From: Siphonodentalium dalli
Lineage: Eukaryota; Mollusca; Scaphopoda; Gadilida; Siphonodentaliidae
DNA: 64,000 nucleotides
Reading direction: 5' to 3'
NCBI GenBank assembly: GCA_032622095.1
Contig: CP136061.1
Coordinates: forward strand, 57,243,301-57,307,300
This document shows, piece by piece, positions 1 through 11,089 of this stretch (its first letter is position 1; each line of letters begins with the position of its first letter). The position numbers and the translations under genes are program-made. Below the pieces are notes generated by a model, which saw nothing but the letters and a program-made list of their open reading frames with translations, was not told the origin of the DNA and made no database searches.

Positions 1-545
1 CCGAACCCAAATACCACCTAGAAACACCCCACCCATCACCCCGGAGGGGGTGTTGCCACCCCGAGGGGTGAAAATGGGGTATGGACCATTTTCGAGAACG
101 GTAAGGATTTCGACCGATTTGACGGCATGGGTGGGTGGCCGGCCCCATGTACCACCTAGAAACACCCCGACCCCCACCATCACCCCGGGGTGCCACCAGA
201 GGGGGTGAAAATGGGGATATGGACAATTTTCGAGAACGGTAAGGATTTCGACCGAGTTGATGGCATGGGTGGGTGGCCGCCCCCAAATACCACCTAGAAA
301 CACCCCGATCCCAACCCATGACCCCCGGGGGTGCCACACCGAGGGGGTGAAAATGGGGTATGGACAATTTTCTAGAACGGTAAGGATTTCGACCGATTTG
401 ACGGCATGGGTGGATGGCCGGCCCCAAATAGCACATAAAAACACCCCGACCTTTACCAATCACCCCGGGGGGTGCCACCCCGAGGGGGTGAAAATGGGGT
501 ATGGATCGTTGTTTAAACTCTGTTTGAAAATATTCCAAACTTTAA
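1..545. repeat. GC-rich minisatellite, ~140-bp unit, about four copies
   Basis: A GC-rich unit recurs with a period of about 137 to 142 bp. The landmark AAAATGGGG occurs at about 71, 208, 350 and 491, each preceded by a run of C and G (CACCCCGGGGGTGCCACC-like). Most copies continue with a stretch reading GGTAAGGATTTCGACCGA and then GGCATGGGTGGGTGG. The last copy diverges after about 505. The array is cut by the left window edge, so its full length is unknown. The open frames across it are products of the repeat, not genes. Confidence 0.9.
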
Positions 546-622
546 CGGCGGACTTTTCTCGATAACTGTGTCCAGTCACTCCAGTGGAAATAGCAACCAC
601 GTCTCTCTGCCTCTGGCAGTAC

Positions 623-670
623 GGTACGAAACGACCAGATGGTACGAAACGTCCAGGTACGAAACGTCCT
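623..670. repeat. Three short direct repeats of GGTACGAAACGWCC
   Basis: The 14-mer GGTACGAAACGACC/GTCC occurs three times in tandem, spaced by two to four bases. No gene overlaps it convincingly. It could be a subterminal repeat of an unrecognised element. Confidence 0.7.
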
Positions 671-689
671 GTACCCGCCCGGACCACGC

Positions 690-1060
690 GGTCGGAACTT
701 CCTCTGTTGAGTTTAGATGATTAAAATAGGACATTGCATTCGTTCCCATGGTAAGTTTCTTTTGTACTATCGTATGCACACATAGGAATGAGGTTTTTAT
801 AGGAAATATGACATTTCACGTCCAATTATGAAGCGATCATGGGTGATACATGTACCTCGAATATTGGAAAGGTAGCTTTCAGGCCTAAAAATAATAGTAA
901 AGACTAAAGTGTCAGTGGTCTTTTTTATTAGTAATGATTAATGTGAGAAGAAAATTTTTGTGTCCAACACAGTCACTGTACATAAACCGTTCTTGGTAAA
1001 CAACGGATCGATATACATGTATAATGGCCCGATCGGGCTAAAAGTTAAAACAGTCAATTG
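690..1060. other. No gene recognised
   Basis: AT-rich sequence between the short repeats and the inverted-repeat element. I see no coding signal, RNA gene or element terminus here. Confidence 0.6.
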
Positions 1061-2122
1061 GTGAATGTTCAGACGACCACGATTCAATCGTAAGTGGAAA
1101 AATTTCCATTATCGATAAAGGAAGTAACCGGTAGTTGAATTGCGCATGCTCATGACAATGTTGCAAGCCAAAAATAATATCAAGCACTGTTTTATTTTAG
1201 ATGCGAAATCGTGGCATATCCTTGGCTACTTCCACTTATTGTGGCATAATCGCCGTCGTACATGTATGTACGTAAAATCATAGCTGGATATGATTGTAGG
1301 GTAGTCAATCACATGCTTTACGAGCAACTTGCGATATCATGTACGACAACATCACAATCGTTAGATCCATTGGAACTTACTATCAAGGCTTACGCCTTGT
1401 AAGTTCCAACATTAGCCCTAAACGCTATAGGCGAGTAGATTTTCAATAAAAGTAACAATTATGACCAACGCACATGTATTTATCAACTAAATAATAATAC
1501 AAGTATGAAACCACCCACTCACCAATGTGTCATTTATCCTTAAAATGACAAATAATAGAACGTAAACACTGGCAGACATGTCTACCATAACATGTGACCG
1601 CAACATGTCATTACACACGTTCATGAATCCCGTGGAATATCCGAACAATCCACAATTATGTCGAGTTTAACTACACCCTGCGCATGCGTGACCTTTGTAC
1701 TACTTACCTTACTAGGGGGAACTCACATGGTTTCGGTCACATGTGACGTGACGTGTTGTCATGTGATATTTAGGACCTCCTACTTTCCTTGCTTCGGCCA
1801 TTTTCAACATGTGTTTTCTCGATTGGACTTTTGGATTAAATAATTACGGAATTATACACACTTTCGTGTAGGTGTCAGAGTTAATATAGATTGCAATATT
1901 GTTAACATTAATGACTGTGTTAGTTGATTATTAAAATTAAGTGTATTTAAAAAAATTAGCTACTCGCCCATGCTGAAGCGGCAGGGCGGTTCGACCTGGA
2001 TGGCCATTAGCCATATTACTAGGTCGGAGTCTGACTACACAATCGTGTGAACAAACTATCCATGATCTCGTCTGGCCCGATTCCTCCAGTTACGATTGTA
2101 TCGTGATCGTCCGAGCGTTCAC
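1061..2122. mobile_element. Inverted-repeat DNA element, copy A (1.06 kb, nonautonomous)
   Basis: The two ends are imperfect terminal inverted repeats of about 37 bp. The left end begins GTGAATGTTCAGACGACCAC and the right end, read inward on the other strand, begins GTGAACGCTCGGACGATCAC. Both continue into a CAATCGTAA block, with about seven mismatches in 37. A related copy lies at 16164-16950 in the opposite orientation. Between the ends there is no transposase-like frame, only AT-rich sequence and a hairpin near 1370-1408. I could not identify a clear target-site duplication, so the superfamily is not assigned. Confidence 0.75.
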
Positions 2123-5023
2123 TTAGTTGTTGACTATGTAGCCGAATTATCAGACAGCTGATTAATGTCACCCAGTTCAATCTGTCTTTTTGGCACATCT
2201 GTATCTGTATGTGGTTTCAGTGCAGGATCCTGTCGGATGTATTAGCACACGGGATGAGACTATGACGTGGTGTTTGATGTTGTTTCGTCCTCTGATGGAA
2301 GTAGAGAGCGCATAGAATCCTCTTCAAGATGGTTTCAATCAAGAATAGTCCGTGGAAAGTAGGAATTTCGGTATTCTGCACGATCGGCCTTAATAATTTC
2401 ATATGGTTTAGAGTTTATACAGTCTAGGCTTTGAACAAAGTTATTTGCAGTGAAGCCGTCGAATATTTTGGCCTTGATTTTTCTCCCACTTTGATGTTTA
2501 GGTTTCAAGAGTCCTTTGGTGTTGATAACTGGGACCAGTCCATCCACTATCTTGCCAAACAATTGCACTGTTTGGTCTGTCCTCCTGCCTTCCATGGTCT
2601 GCAGCATGATATGTTTCCGCATGTTTGTTACAGCTACTTCTTCTCTAGATGTATAATCACCGGTGATAAACCTTACTGCCCTCCTCTGTATCATCTCCAA
2701 ATTTTCAATGTCTCTCTGCAGATGAGGGTCCCATACGACTGCTGCATACTCTAGTTTGGTGCGCACTAGTGTCTCATGCGCGATTTGTTTGCTCTTTCCT
2801 GGTGCTCTTCTCAGGTTCCGGCGAATAAATCCTAGAGTGCTATTTGCCTTGCTTACTGTTTTCCCGATGTGAGGTGACCAATGCATGTCGTTGGATAATG
2901 TGACGCCAAGATATGGGCTTTCCTGAATCCATGATTTAGTTTTGATAGGATGTCATGGTCTTCCAGATGGTTTATGATGTGGCGGCATATTATGTGTTCT
3001 AATATCTTGCAACACACATATGTAAGCGAGACCGGTCTGTAATTTTCGACTTGGTGCACGTCCCCTTTCTTGTATATTGGTGCGATGTTTGCACTGAGCC
3101 AGTCGTCTGGTAGAATCCCTGTTGCAATGGATTTCTGGAATATGGTGGTAAGTCCTGGTGCAATTTCGTGTGCACATGTTTTCAGCACGATGTTTGGGAT
3201 ACCACCAGGTCCGGGAGCTTTCCCTCGCTTTACGTCCTTCAGCAGTTTGGTTACACCGTCTACTATTATGTCCAGTTGTTCTATGCTTTCGGTGTCCTTG
3301 TTCAGTGGTGGTATACTCTCATCAGGGTTTTCTCTGGTGAATACTGATTTGAACTGCTGTACCAGAATGTCGGCCTTTCCCACACTGTCATCCACTAACT
3401 TCCCCTTGTTCTTTAAGGGTGCAGTGCCGATGTTGCCCTTGTTTTTAGTCTTCACGTAAGACCAGAATGGTTTGGTGCTTTTCTTCTCCATTCCATTGAT
3501 CATGATCTTGTTCAAGTGATCCCATTCTGCCTGCCGAAAAGCTCTCCTAGCTGTTTTTTTTTAATTTTCTATATTTCTCCCACTTGTTCTTATCTTTGGA
3601 TTTCTTCGCTTTCTTGTATAGGCGGCACTTTTTCTTTAGTATGTTCTTCAGTTTCTTGTTCATCCACGGGACTTGGTTTTGTTGTCTTGTTGGTATGCTG
3701 GGGACATTTTCATGGATGGATTTCATGATGCCGTTTTTAAAGTCCTCCCATAGGCTGTTTGTATCTACTTCAGGGTTTTCTGCTAGGGTATTTATTTCCT
3801 TGCTCAAGTTTGTTATGTCTTCAGCTATCGTGGACCACTTCGCCTTTTTGAAAGCGTATGCTTTGCGCTTGATTTGTTTTTTGGTATACGGTTTAGTTGT
3901 GCAATCCGTTACTACGATGTCATGGTCTGATATACCTGGTGTTGTGCTTGTTGCCTTGATCAAATCGGGGTTGTTTGTCAGTACGAGGTCAATGACATTT
4001 TTCTTCTCTGGTTGGATTTCTCTGTACCTGCTTCAGTCCATGTTCAATACATATATCAATCAGTGTTCTCTGGACATCTGCGTCAGCTGCTCCTGATTTC
4101 ACTACCAAGTTGTCCCAATTTATGTCCGGGCAGTTGAAGTCGCCTGAGATAATGATGTCCTTGTGATGTTTTACGTTGAGAGTGCGCAGCGATTTATTGA
4201 GTTCCGTCAGGTGTTTTACGTCTCGGTGTGGCATGTAAAAGGATGCAAGATAGAGGTCTTTCTTGGCTGTGGTTTTTATCTTTGCCCACTCAACTTCACA
4301 GTCTGTAACAAGGTCCGAAAGTTCAACTGTTGGTATTGAATCCTGTGTACAGATGAAGACGCCTCCCCCTTTAGTGCTTCTGTCGTTTCTGAGCACATTA
4401 AGATTTGGTGGGAAAATCTCTGAGGATTTAATAGCATCAGCAGAAGTGGGTCTACCTGGTTTCACTCCTCTCAGCCACGATTCCGTGCCTATGATGATAT
4501 CTGGCTTGATGTAGTTTATTGCAGCTGAGAATTCTGATCTGTTTTGTTGTACGCTTCTACAATTTGTTGTCATTATCCTCATATTGTGTTTGTCGGGGAG
4601 TTCATATATTTGGTTGGACGAGCTGGTGCGTTCACTCGATGATATTTGAATTCCTTTCCTCGTAGCTGTAGCAGTGGTCGTCTGATGTGGCGATGAAGCA
4701 GCTGGGCTGCTGGTTCTCGGTGGGTTAAAAACAGAGTTGTTTAGGCTATTGAGACTTATATTCATTGAGTCAGGGTAAAAATAGTCGCGTGAGGTTTCCA
4801 GTTCATAACTCCTGTAGGTGAAGCTGTCTATACTGACATTGTCGCATTTGCAACAGTACCATTGTATACTTGGGTTTGCCAGTTTTTCATATTCTGCTGT
4901 TGACATCTCCATGCAGGATTTATGGTACCAAATATCGCACTCTTCGCAGCAAACGACACCTCTTACCCAGGTGACATCATCTTGGCAGAAGCCGCATGGG
5001 TAAATGCTGGCTTGTCTTTTCCT

Positions 5024-5050
5024 CGGACCGGGGTTTAGTGAGACATCACC
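5024..5050 (-). other. 2A-like ribosome-skipping motif (GDVSLNPGP) in ORF2
   Basis: Residues 171-179 of the ORF2 frame read GDVSLNPGP, matching the 2A consensus D-V/I-E-x-N-P-G-P except that Ser replaces Glu. A short hydrophobic stretch precedes it and the PHD finger begins about ten residues later. In related elements such motifs let the ribosome release the upstream peptide and continue. Whether the Ser variant is active cannot be told from sequence. Confidence 0.75.
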
Positions 5051-5291
5051 CCCTAGTATGATCATTAATCTGAGTGCTGATCGTTGTCTTCGGCTTGTGT
5101 GCATAGGCTTGGTGTTCAAAGTTGATGGTCTGATCCGAAGGCCTTTCATGATCAATGTGTAGGTTGGTATGGCCCGGTTGATTATTAGGAAACTGTTTCC
5201 TTTACTGTGGCAATTGTTCAGCATCACTCGAGACAGCATCATTAAGAGTATGATGGTTGCACTTGAGTTGAGTATTTGTTTTGTGTTGTGG

Positions 5292-5500
5292 CATCTCCTT
5301 TTGGCAGCCTGTACTCTGTTAGGTGTTTTAGCAGAACCTTGGGGAGCGTGGAAGCGCCCACACTCCCTAGGCTTGTTGTGACATCTCCTTTTGGCAGCCT
5401 GTACTTTGTTAGGTGTTTTAGCAGAACCTTGAGGAGCGTGGAAGCGCCCACACTCCCTAGGCACATCAGCATAGCGTGGAAGCGCCCACACTTTCTGGGG
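5292..5500 (-). repeat. 90-bp in-frame tandem repeat in ORF2 N-terminus
   Basis: Two 90-bp units (about 5292-5381 and 5382-5471) with few differences, plus a third partial unit near 5472-5500. Ninety bases are 30 codons, so each unit adds a 30-residue block containing ECGRFHAPQGSAKTPN to ORF2 upstream of the 2A-like motif without shifting the frame. Confidence 0.85.
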
Positions 5501-5546
5501 TGGATGTGGGACAGAGCTCTTGTCAACCCACATCTCTGTAAAGCCC

Positions 5547-5775
5547 CTACCAGCAGTCATCTCTTACCTGGTTTCTTATCTTCCTCAGCCAAACTTTACT
5601 CAATGTCGTGTTTGGGTGGATTCCATCTCTGTATAGTCCAAATGAGTACGCTGGGTGATGTTTTTGTTTCTTTGCAACCATAGTATTTTTGCTCAGGTCG
5701 ACAGAGAATTTCAGCGAATGTCTGTGATAGAGGTCGTTTATTTCCCGCACACTGTTGCTGATGGGTTTGTCAAGT
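5547..5775 (-). pseudogene. ORF1 C-terminal remnant, possible SGNH-type esterase tail
   Basis: The frame upstream of ORF2 ends 14 nt inside the ORF2 start (ATG...TAG overlap). About 70 residues remain. They contain the motif D-G-I-H-P-N, which resembles block V (D-x-x-H-P) of SGNH/GDSL hydrolases, a domain known in ORF1 of some CR1 and L2 group elements. The other catalytic blocks (GDS, N) are missing, because the element is truncated upstream at an in-frame TAA. The assignment rests on one motif and its position directly before ORF2. Confidence 0.5.
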
Positions 5776-6140
5776 CTTTAATAACATGTTATACATTAGA
5801 TGATGCCATGAATCTCTACTAATGCTAACGCCCTTAGAGATCATACACCATCAGTTCAAAACCCGGGAACTTTTTTGACAGGGAACCGTATAAAGTTGAA
5901 AAAATAACGCGGGGAATGTACTTCTTTGTTCATACCTGTTGCTTAATGATTTATTCATCGGTACGTGAAGTTCCCAGCTCGAGACTTTTGAGACCCGATT
6001 CCGCGATAAATATTTATTTTATTCCCTGTAGCCAAATTCAGGCGGCCGTAAGCGGCCGCACGCTGAAGCAATTTTGTATATTCAAACACATTTGCTTTGT
6101 TTTTATTCACGAATAAATGTCAGTGTGATTGTAAAACAAT
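5776..6140. other. No gene recognised
   Basis: AT-rich sequence beyond the truncated end of the CR1-like element. It contains a small GCGGCCG hairpin near 6050-6062. Nothing else is supported. Confidence 0.5.
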
Positions 6141-7393
6141 TACAGTGATGTGAAACACTCTGGTAGGCTGATCAAATATAGAATGGAGAATAATTTTGAG
6201 GCAAAAGAAACAAATATACGTACCCTATTTTAAACCCCCTACCCTAAACTTTTTTCCCATGGTTTTCAAGTAAAACTATTTAATTTTTTCTCAAATTTTT
6301 TTATAAAACACAAAAACACATTTAATTAGCTCATAATAGGTTGATTTCTTCTAAATGTATTGGGTAATGTTAAAATTTATACAAAAATAATCAAAAGTAG
6401 TTTTATGTCAATCTTGCAGAGTAAAATACGAACATGAAACGTCATCAGAAAATGTCAACAACAAAAAATTAATTTTAAAAATCAGGGTTGGTCGATTTAA
6501 ATCAAGTGATTTAAATCAATGATTTTTTCAAAAAAAATCATTGATTTAAATCAAAAAATTTGAAATGATGGCAAAAAGTCATGAATTGCAATATCTAATA
6601 AGGTTTTTGTAAACTATAACATAGCATGCTTAAACAATATACAAAATTGGATAAAGAGATATGAAATTGTACAGTAATTGTCAGCCCAAAAGAAACTACA
6701 TGCATGCTGCAGTGTACGTTGATTACTGCTCCAGCAACGGTCTGTACAGCTTAACATTGTTAGTATTATTTGTAACAACACTCAGATTCAGCACTCCTCA
6801 TTACACTGTTGATTACCCCTTCCTTTTCTGATTACCATACATGTAAAAGCTAAGTGTATGCATAAAGTACATGGTCGCTATATCTGTACTGCCATGATAT
6901 TTGAGTTTGATAGGTATACAAAAAATAATAATATAATAATAGAATGCTGATTAATCCAGCATTGGATATAATAGGCAACACCTTTTAGAATCTTAGTTTT
7001 TCAAACACATTGCACAATTACATATTTTCATAACAGTTTATAAAAAAATCAAAAAAACCCAAACCAGACATTTAATTTTCTTTGGCCTGATCAAAGTAGT
7101 TATTTTTACAAATATTATATCCAAATTGACAGCAATCACTGTCATTCAAAAGTACATATCATTTAAATGCAGTGTCTATCAATGGGGAAATCATTTTCAT
7201 TAGTTTATCGCTGATAAAATAGATGTATCCTGATTCAAGAAGTAAATATATATTTACAATGGCGCGTAGTTCAAAAGATGTTTTCTATGTCCAGAGTGGT
7301 ACGCTTTTTGGTAGAATACTACATTCCTCCAGTTGGCATTGTGCATGAAAACTAACTTATCAGTTTCGCGCACCTGGAAAAAGTCCATATAAG
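6140..7393 (+). repeat. Dispersed repeat, first copy, interrupted at ~6206-7085
   Basis: The stretch 6140-6205 (starting near AGTGATGTGAAACACTC) and the stretch 7086-7393 match consecutive parts of 7952-8325. In this copy an extra ~880 bp separates the two parts, as if something had inserted. The extra sequence is AT-rich, holds the hairpin at 6507-6553 and shows no coding frame. Confidence 0.6.
6507..6553. repeat. 22-bp perfect inverted repeat (TTTAAATCA type)
   Basis: Two 22-bp arms (6507-6528 and 6532-6553) containing TGATTTAAATCAATGATT are perfect inverted copies around a 3-base centre. A further TTTAAATC unit precedes them. Likely part of a foldback element; function unknown. Confidence 0.8.
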
Positions 7394-7951
7394 GCCAAAC
7401 AAAAATGTGTGTTAGTTTGGGTTTCCCGACCGACCATATTCTTTTTTGCGACCCCTAAACATTTTTCCGCCCCCGTCGTCAAAAAGAAAAAATATCGTAC
7501 AAGTACGAATTACGGAAGTATGTTACTGGTACGAATTATCGTAAGTGCACGCATCCACTGTTATCGGAGTGCATATCGAACACACGCAATATAAAATGTC
7601 TATTTTTTATGCACTTGCATTCAACGACATGCTTAGTTTCTTTGGTAACGCAAACACAATCACTGTAAAATTCTAGACTAATTTCTTCTTGTCTTTGGCC
7701 TTCAGATGCAAAATTCGGATCGTGGAACAGAATTTACCAAACACCGTAAACGTGGTATTTTGTATTTTGCTCGGTTCAGTTTCTCGGTGTTGTCTCAAAA
7801 CTGTTTAAAACCGACACCGTTACAACTCTAATATCCAGATCTTCATTGTACAATGTATATAGAATCTGCTCAATTATTATTGGAAGACAAAAACAATGGA
7901 TTTTAGTACAATTTATCCAGATCTTCATTGTATATAGAATCTGAACGATTA

Positions 7952-8325
7952 TTAAAGTGATGTGAAACACTCCGGTTGGGTGATCAAATAGAAATAGAGA
8001 ATAATCTTGCTCAAAGTACCATAGTTATTTTTTACGAATATTAATCCAAATTGACAACACACATCGTCATTCTGATATTTTAACTCAATGCAATGACTCT
8101 CGATGGAGAAATCATTTGTATGTTTTTATTGTCGATAGTTGCGTCCCGAATCGAGATGTAAATATTTACAGTTGATCGTAGTTCAGACGATATTTTCTAT
8201 GAAGTGGTATCGTCGATTTCTTTCAAATTTAGTAGAAAGTTAGCAGAATGGTACCTTTCCCAGGTTGGCGTAATGCCTGAGTATACTAACTGGTCACTTC
8301 ACGCACCCAAACAAGTCCATAATAT
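7952..8325 (+). repeat. Dispersed repeat, second copy, uninterrupted
   Basis: Same order and orientation as 6140-6205 plus 7086-7393. It includes AGTGATGTGAAACACTC at the start, a CAAATTGACA block and an AAGTCCATA-type end. It preserves the continuous form from which the first copy was split. No coding frame is supported. Confidence 0.65.
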
Positions 8326-9389
8326 GTCTTTAATGGAAGACAAAAACAATTGATTTTAGTACGATTGAGGTTGAATATATATTCTATTTTTTTCTCCCTT
8401 TCACGGGGGGGGGGGGGGGGATTTCCGGCACGTATGCCGGGGTGGGTGAGTGGTCAAAGCCACCAACAAGCAATTTTTTCCGCATCGTGTTGTATTTTGT
8501 TGCAAATTTTGAAATCCAAGATGGCCGCTGGCAGCCATGTTTTTTTGGCCGAATGACCTCAAAATGACTCATTCCTATTTACTAGTACATGTCCATGTTA
8601 ACATCCATGATAAATAGTATGCACAGAAATTCATATACAGCTGTTTACAGTGAACTTCCCGCCACAAATCTCTGTTTTAGTGTTAAAAGGGGGGTGGGTG
8701 TCAAAAAATGGTCGGAAAAAACTGCCGAAAACGGAAAAAAATTTGGCAGTGGGGGTGGGTGGGTATAAAAAATTATCGAAAGGGAAAAAATGCCATACGT
8801 GCCTGAATTTTTTTTCCGACCCCCCCCCCCCCTGCCTTTCATAGATATCATGTACTAAAACTACTCAAATACTAGATATGGGTTGATATCTCAAAAGTGC
8901 ATTCTGGCTGAATAAAAAACTAATTTTGAAACATGAATACGGAAGGAAGTTCAATACTTATCATTATACATGATTTGCAGGTACTGGAAACGTGCAACAG
9001 TGCTAAAATGACATAAAAACATATGCTACTGTTAGTCTAAAAATAAAAATTTCCTCCTAATGGGCACTTGTAATTTCTGGTTCGAAAATCAAGCAATGAG
9101 AACAAAATACTACCCCCCCCCCCCCCAAACCACCCTGTTGCCACGTCCCTGGTACTGGGGCAAATTGGGTGCAATTGTCAGGTGGACAAATTATTGTACG
9201 TCTGCAAGTACATTTCAAGAATGCCTGGACAAACATACATGTATATGATATCTCTGATTAATCGTTAATCATAAATTTTTCGCATTCAGAAAAGTTTACA
9301 ATATGACCATTAGCGTGATCGATGAGAAATGCACTGCACTCTTAGTGTTACATGGTTGCGAGGTACATGTATATGGTACAAGTCTGCGA
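8326..9389. other. Homopolymer-rich intergenic stretch
   Basis: Contains a run of about 16 G at 8405-8420, about 13 C near 8820-8832, and another C run near 9113-9126. Around 8510-8625 one copy of the AAGATGGC...GGCAGCCATG monomer occurs, of the type arrayed at 11090-11890. Short open frames here come from low-complexity sequence. Confidence 0.6.
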
Positions 9390-10157
9390 GTTACATCACA
9401 GGAGCTTGGAATTTGGTCAAAACCCCTCTTTTATTGGCAGAACCACCACCCGGGACCATAGGTCACGGAAGGAACGAAACAAAACATTTATGCCACCCAT
9501 TTTGAACTCAACTGTATTCCTACAAAAAATATATTTTTACTAAAAACTGTTGGTAACTCTTACACATTAGATGCCAATCTACAACATTCCATAGGTATAT
9601 TTGTCCAGTTCTTCGAAAACCTCATTTTATTTCGGTAATATACCAACGAACACAAATTTGCATATTCTCCATCACCTGTTTTAGAATCGGAATGACAAAC
9701 GGCACAAAACCATTTTTCCGGAATAACGAAGTCCGAACGAAATAAAATCGAAACCTAAATTTAAAGCCGGCGAAATTCAAAAATATTTGAAAGTGCGTGC
9801 GGTTTTCGAACCTAGGCGCCAGGAAACTTAAATCAGTTTATGTTTGCGTCATACTATTCGCGTTTTTGAAGATCTAATCCTGATGTTTTGTGCATTTTCC
9901 TGAAAATTTCTGTATTTTTCTGTGTCTGCTGTTATCATCTCATGAAAATGACGACTACCCAAGAAAATATTCTTCATTTGACTGAATGGTAATTAGTACA
10001 AATATTTTACATATAATTTATTTCTATTCATGGCACGACCATGTGGTATTGTTTTCTTCTTCTTGTTTTATGTTCGTTCTGTACCGGTAGGCCTATGTAC
10101 TACTTGACTTTGTAATGCTACTGGTTGCAATGATTGGTCATGAGGGGACCAAAACTC

Positions 10158-10160
10158 TCT

Positions 10161-10202
<42 letters not shown>
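10158..10202. repeat. (CT)n microsatellite
   Basis: An uninterrupted CT dinucleotide run of about 44 bp inside the 2.9-kb element. Confidence 0.95.
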
Positions 10203-10208
<6 letters not shown>

Positions 10209-10620
10209 CTTGTGTCGCGCTCCGTTGTATACGCCTAAAATATCCATCATATAATAGTAATAGTAATCAACCCACTGATTACTGGTCGAATATCACGAAG
10301 TAGAAGAAAAAGAAGATATATAGATTCACGGGTAGGCCTGGTATATATGCCTATGCATGAAGCGATTCCTTTGTGCGTTTTTGTGCAGATTCGTTGCCAG
10401 AATATCTTAATTATTTCCACATAAAATGCTGTTTTTTACTAGTTCTGACGAACAAATATATGTCTTAGTTGATGAGAGAAGACATTTTTCTTGAGTTAGG
10501 TAACGATATTGGCCATGCATATATAGAACGAGTGTTTAGTTTCGCGAAATTCAAAATTGTCAATGTAGGCTACAAAAAGTCGCCATTAATATGCCAAATA
10601 CAGTAACAAAATGTAATAAG

Positions 10621-11055
10621 ATTGTCACAAGGCTCCGCGATCCGATCACATTCGTAGCCAGGTTTTTTAATCGATCACAAATGTAGCCAGCTTTTCTATG
10701 GCGATCACATTTGTAGCCAGCTTTTCATATTCAGGCGAGCCTCAATGAACAAGATCAGGTTAATCTAATTTTTCTGAGTTGATGGATGAACAACTTGAAT
10801 TTTGTTTTGATATTAGTTCATCTAATAACCTGATGTTTCGGATCAATGTCGTTGGAATGCTCGAATTATATTCCAATATAAGTTGATAAACGAAGTCAGT
10901 TTTGGAGCATGACGTCGACATTTTAGTCACGAACGTGATGACGTCATATTTCGAGCAATATAAACCACGAATTAGAAAAGCTGACTACGAATGTGATCGC
11001 CGGTGAAATAAGCTGGCTACACTGGCTACGAATGTGACCGGAGCCTTGTGACAAT
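10621..11055. mobile_element. Nested inverted-repeat element, ~435 bp, with subterminal repeats
   Basis: The ends are inverted copies beginning ATTGTCACAAGGCTCCG. Inside each end the motif GATCACATTYGTAGCCAGC repeats: three times in direct order near 10635-10730, and two to three times inverted near 10965-11040. Clustered subterminal motifs are typical of transposase binding sites in nonautonomous DNA transposons; that role is inferred. No coding frame is present. Confidence 0.75.
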
Positions 11056-11089
11056 GACCCCTTCGGCGTAACTTTCATGTTCGATGAAA

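Larger units (their letters stand above)
2240..5560 (-). pseudogene. ORF2 pseudogene: PHD finger, endonuclease, reverse transcriptase
   Basis: ORF2 of a CR1-like LINE nicks target DNA and copies the element RNA. The first open frame (5560 to 3989, 523 residues) carries a 2A-like motif (residues 171-179), a PHD finger (C189, C192, C204/205, C208, H213, C216, C236/237, C239) and endonuclease residues N333, E360 and D474/N476 (GDFN). A one-base frameshift in an A-rich run near 4000 separates these from the SDH motif, which is intact in the next frame (PGISDHD, about 3926-3946). A second one-base shift lies in the A9 run at 3554-3562. The RT part then reads K-x-P-G-P-x-G and NYRPVSL, but is joined near 2920 straight to the YLGVTLS thumb region, losing motif A and the YADD box. 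A TGG to TGA change ends the frame at 2335; similarity continues to about 2240. The start overlaps the ORF1 stop by 14 nt. Confidence 0.9.
2190..5775 (-). mobile_element. CR1-like non-LTR retrotransposon, 5'-truncated and broken
   Basis: The element runs right to left: the end of ORF1 (5547-5775), then ORF2 (about 2240-5560) with an N-terminal repeat region, 2A-like motif, PHD finger, AP-type endonuclease, linker, reverse transcriptase fingers, a large internal deletion, and the RT thumb and C-terminal region. PHD plus endonuclease plus RT is the architecture of CR1-group elements of marine invertebrates, and 2A-like motifs upstream of the PHD are known from such elements in sea urchin, lancelet and molluscs. 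The 5' end seems truncated near 5775, where the ORF1 frame meets a stop. The 3' end is placed near 2190 by loss of coding similarity and is approximate. The copy cannot be active. Confidence 0.9.

Noticed and set aside
1-565. 102-residue frame over the left-edge repeats
   Set aside because: It follows the ~140-bp minisatellite and changes phase with unit length; no coding constraint visible.
10148-10202. CT run as a regulatory element
   Set aside because: Simple microsatellite inside a mobile element; no nearby gene.
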